This document shows positions 49,631 through 50,652 of a stretch of DNA of 50,652 nt, one piece after another. The position numbers and the translations under genes are program-made. Each line of letters starts with the position of its first letter. The stretch's first letter is position 1. Below the pieces are notes generated by a model. It worked only from the letters and a program-made list of their open reading frames with translations, searched no databases and was not told where the DNA came from. The stretch spans positions 1-50,652 of the forward strand of contig JACXWA010000120.1 in assembly GCA_014764485.1 (NCBI GenBank). The letters are read 5' to 3'. Origin of the DNA: Candidatus Sulfomarinibacter kjeldsenii. GTDB taxonomy: Bacteria > Acidobacteriota > Thermoanaerobaculia > Thermoanaerobaculales > Sulfomarinibacteraceae.

Positions 49631-50068
49631 ATGATTGTCATCGCCTCCGACCACGCGGGAGTCGACCTCAAGGCGCGGATCGTCGAGCTCATCGGCGGGG
49701 CCGGGCATGACGTTCGTGACCTCGGTCCTACAGCAACGACTTCAGTCGATTATCCAGACTTCGCACACGCCGTAGCCAGGGCCGTGGCTGCGGGTGAGGC
49801 CGAGCTGGGAATCTTGATTTGCGGTACCGGCATCGGCATGAGCCTGGCTGCCAACCGTCACCCACACGTACGAGCCGCCCTGTGCCACGACGCCTTCACC
49901 GCCGAAATGGCGCGACGCCACAACGACGCCAACGTACTTTGCATCGGTGCGCGGTCAACTGGTTCAGGAGTGGCGGAACAGATGGTAGGAATCTTCCTCG
50001 AGACCGCCTTCGAGGGCGACCGCCATCAGCGACGGATAGATTTAATTGAGATCGAGCGGGGGAATTGA
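49631..50068 (+). CDS. rpiB: Ribose-5-phosphate isomerase B
   Basis: RpiB interconverts ribose 5-phosphate and ribulose 5-phosphate in the pentose phosphate pathway. The 145-residue protein shows the family motifs [37 protein letters not shown] with the catalytic Cys, and [22 protein letters not shown] precedes the ATG at 49631. The stop overlaps the glyA start by TGATG. Confidence 0.96.
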   Translation: MIVIASDHAGVDLKARIVELIGGAGHDVRDLGPTATTSVDYPDFAHAVARAVAAGEAELGILICGTGIGMSLAANRHPHVRAALCHDAFTAEMARRHNDANVLCIGARSTGSGVAEQMVGIFLETAFEGDRHQRRIDLIEIERGN

Positions 50069-50652
50069 TGACCGACAACCTCAAGGAACAGTTTTTTTCA
50101 GTTCACAACCAACTGGTCGAAGCGGCTGACCCCGAGGTGGCTCAGGCCCTCGAGAACGAACGGCTTCGGCAGAACGAGGGTCTCGAGCTGATTGCTTCGG
50201 AGAACTTCGTGACCCCAGCGGTGATGGCTGCGATGGGCTCGGTGATGACCAATAAGTATGCGGAGGGCTACCCCGGTCGCCGCTACTACGGCGGTTGCCA
50301 GTTCGTAGACATCGCCGAAGAGCTCGCGCGGGAGCGGGCCAAGGAGCTCTTTGGCGCCGATCACGCCAATGTTCAGCCGCATTCAGGTGCCCAGGCCAAC
50401 ATGGGTGTCTACTTGGCGGTCATGCAGCCTGGTGACACCCTGCTTGGTATGGACCTCACCCATGGAGGTCACCTCACCCACGGCCATCCTCTCAACTACT
50501 CGGGCAAGGAGTTCGAGGTCGTTGCCTACGGGGTCGACAAGGAGACCGAGACCATCGACTACGAGCGCCTGCGCGAGCTCGCGCTCGAGAACAAGCCGAA
50601 GCTCATCGTCTGTGGTGCCTCCGCATACCCCCGGACGATCGATTTCGAGCGT
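50068..50652 (+). CDS. glyA: Serine hydroxymethyltransferase (5' part; runs off window)
   Basis: GlyA converts serine and tetrahydrofolate to glycine and 5,10-methylene-tetrahydrofolate using PLP. The 195 residues in view match the N-terminal half: [48 protein letters not shown] and [11 protein letters not shown]. The PLP lysine lies beyond the window end. Proximity to folC ties it to one-carbon metabolism. The start overlaps the rpiB stop. Confidence 0.96.
   Translation, partial: MTDNLKEQFFSVHNQLVEAADPEVAQALENERLRQNEGLELIASENFVTPAVMAAMGSVMTNKYAEGYPGRRYYGGCQFVDIAEELARERAKELFGADHANVQPHSGAQANMGVYLAVMQPGDTLLGMDLTHGGHLTHGHPLNYSGKEFEVVAYGVDKETETIDYERLRELALENKPKLIVCGASAYPRTIDFER

Noticed and set aside
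1-50652. CRISPR array, insertion sequence, integrase, phage or toxin-antitoxin genes
   Set aside because: No direct-repeat spacer array, transposase or recombinase motifs, or characteristic toxin pairs were found on reading.

Overview
The window reads as a GC-rich chromosomal segment of a Gram-negative bacterium, packed with short intergenic gaps and many ATGA, GTGA and TGATG stop/start overlaps. Two ExbB/ExbD/TonB-type loci, TatA, FtsEX, a PpiD-like periplasmic chaperone, DUF4388 proteins, MglA-type GTPase sequence and Pkn-type Ser/Thr kinase sequence fit Acidobacteriota (Thermoanaerobaculia-like) or a related deep lineage. That placement is an inference from gene style, not a measured phylogeny. 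There is no rRNA, tRNA, CRISPR array, insertion sequence or phage gene that I can support.

Layout. 1-5 kb: a FecR-domain membrane protein cut by the window edge, then ppiD-like, ruvA and ruvB. A heptad-repeat inverted element lies between ruvA and ruvB. 5-11 kb: lipid kinase, cysK (opposite strand), then pta-purD-purE-ricT and an Hfq-like gene. 11-16 kb: udk, a TPR protein, proline dehydrogenase and comF on the minus strand; yjbQ with a small unknown partner on the plus strand. 16-25 kb is the accessory-looking part: an exported protein, an MglA-GTPase/GAF/degenerate histidine kinase fusion, a DUF4388 protein, a RimK-like ATP-grasp enzyme, ferritin, a polytopic membrane protein and an M16-like protein lacking the zinc motif. 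25-36 kb: tyrS, a Fur-family regulator with a candidate Fur box, a likely decayed membrane gene, a GntR regulator with twin palindromic operators followed by a class V aminotransferase, then bolA, a diguanylate cyclase, tatA, an AmgK-like kinase, rlmN, pgeF and ftsEX. 36.6-41.2 kb: a minus-strand operon exbB-exbD-exbD-tonB-DUF4388-TPR closed by an intrinsic terminator. 41.3-42.6 kb: yebC-ruvC. 42.6-43.07 kb: a gene-free stretch rich in hairpins. 43-50.6 kb: a pseudo-receiver/Ser-Thr kinase/TonB fusion, a small coiled-coil protein, accD, folC, dgt, rpiB and the start of glyA.

The most notable content is the signalling machinery with unusual fusions and lost catalytic residues. One is an MglA-like GTPase joined to a histidine kinase whose phosphoacceptor His is Leu. 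The other is a Ser/Thr kinase that carries a degenerate receiver at its N terminus and a periplasmic TonB domain at its C terminus, preceded by a cluster of five tandem hairpins that may be an uncharacterised RNA. Several genes (ruvB, yjbQ, rimK-like, gntR) have a -10-like hexamer about six bases before the start codon and no clear Shine-Dalgarno, suggesting leaderless transcripts.
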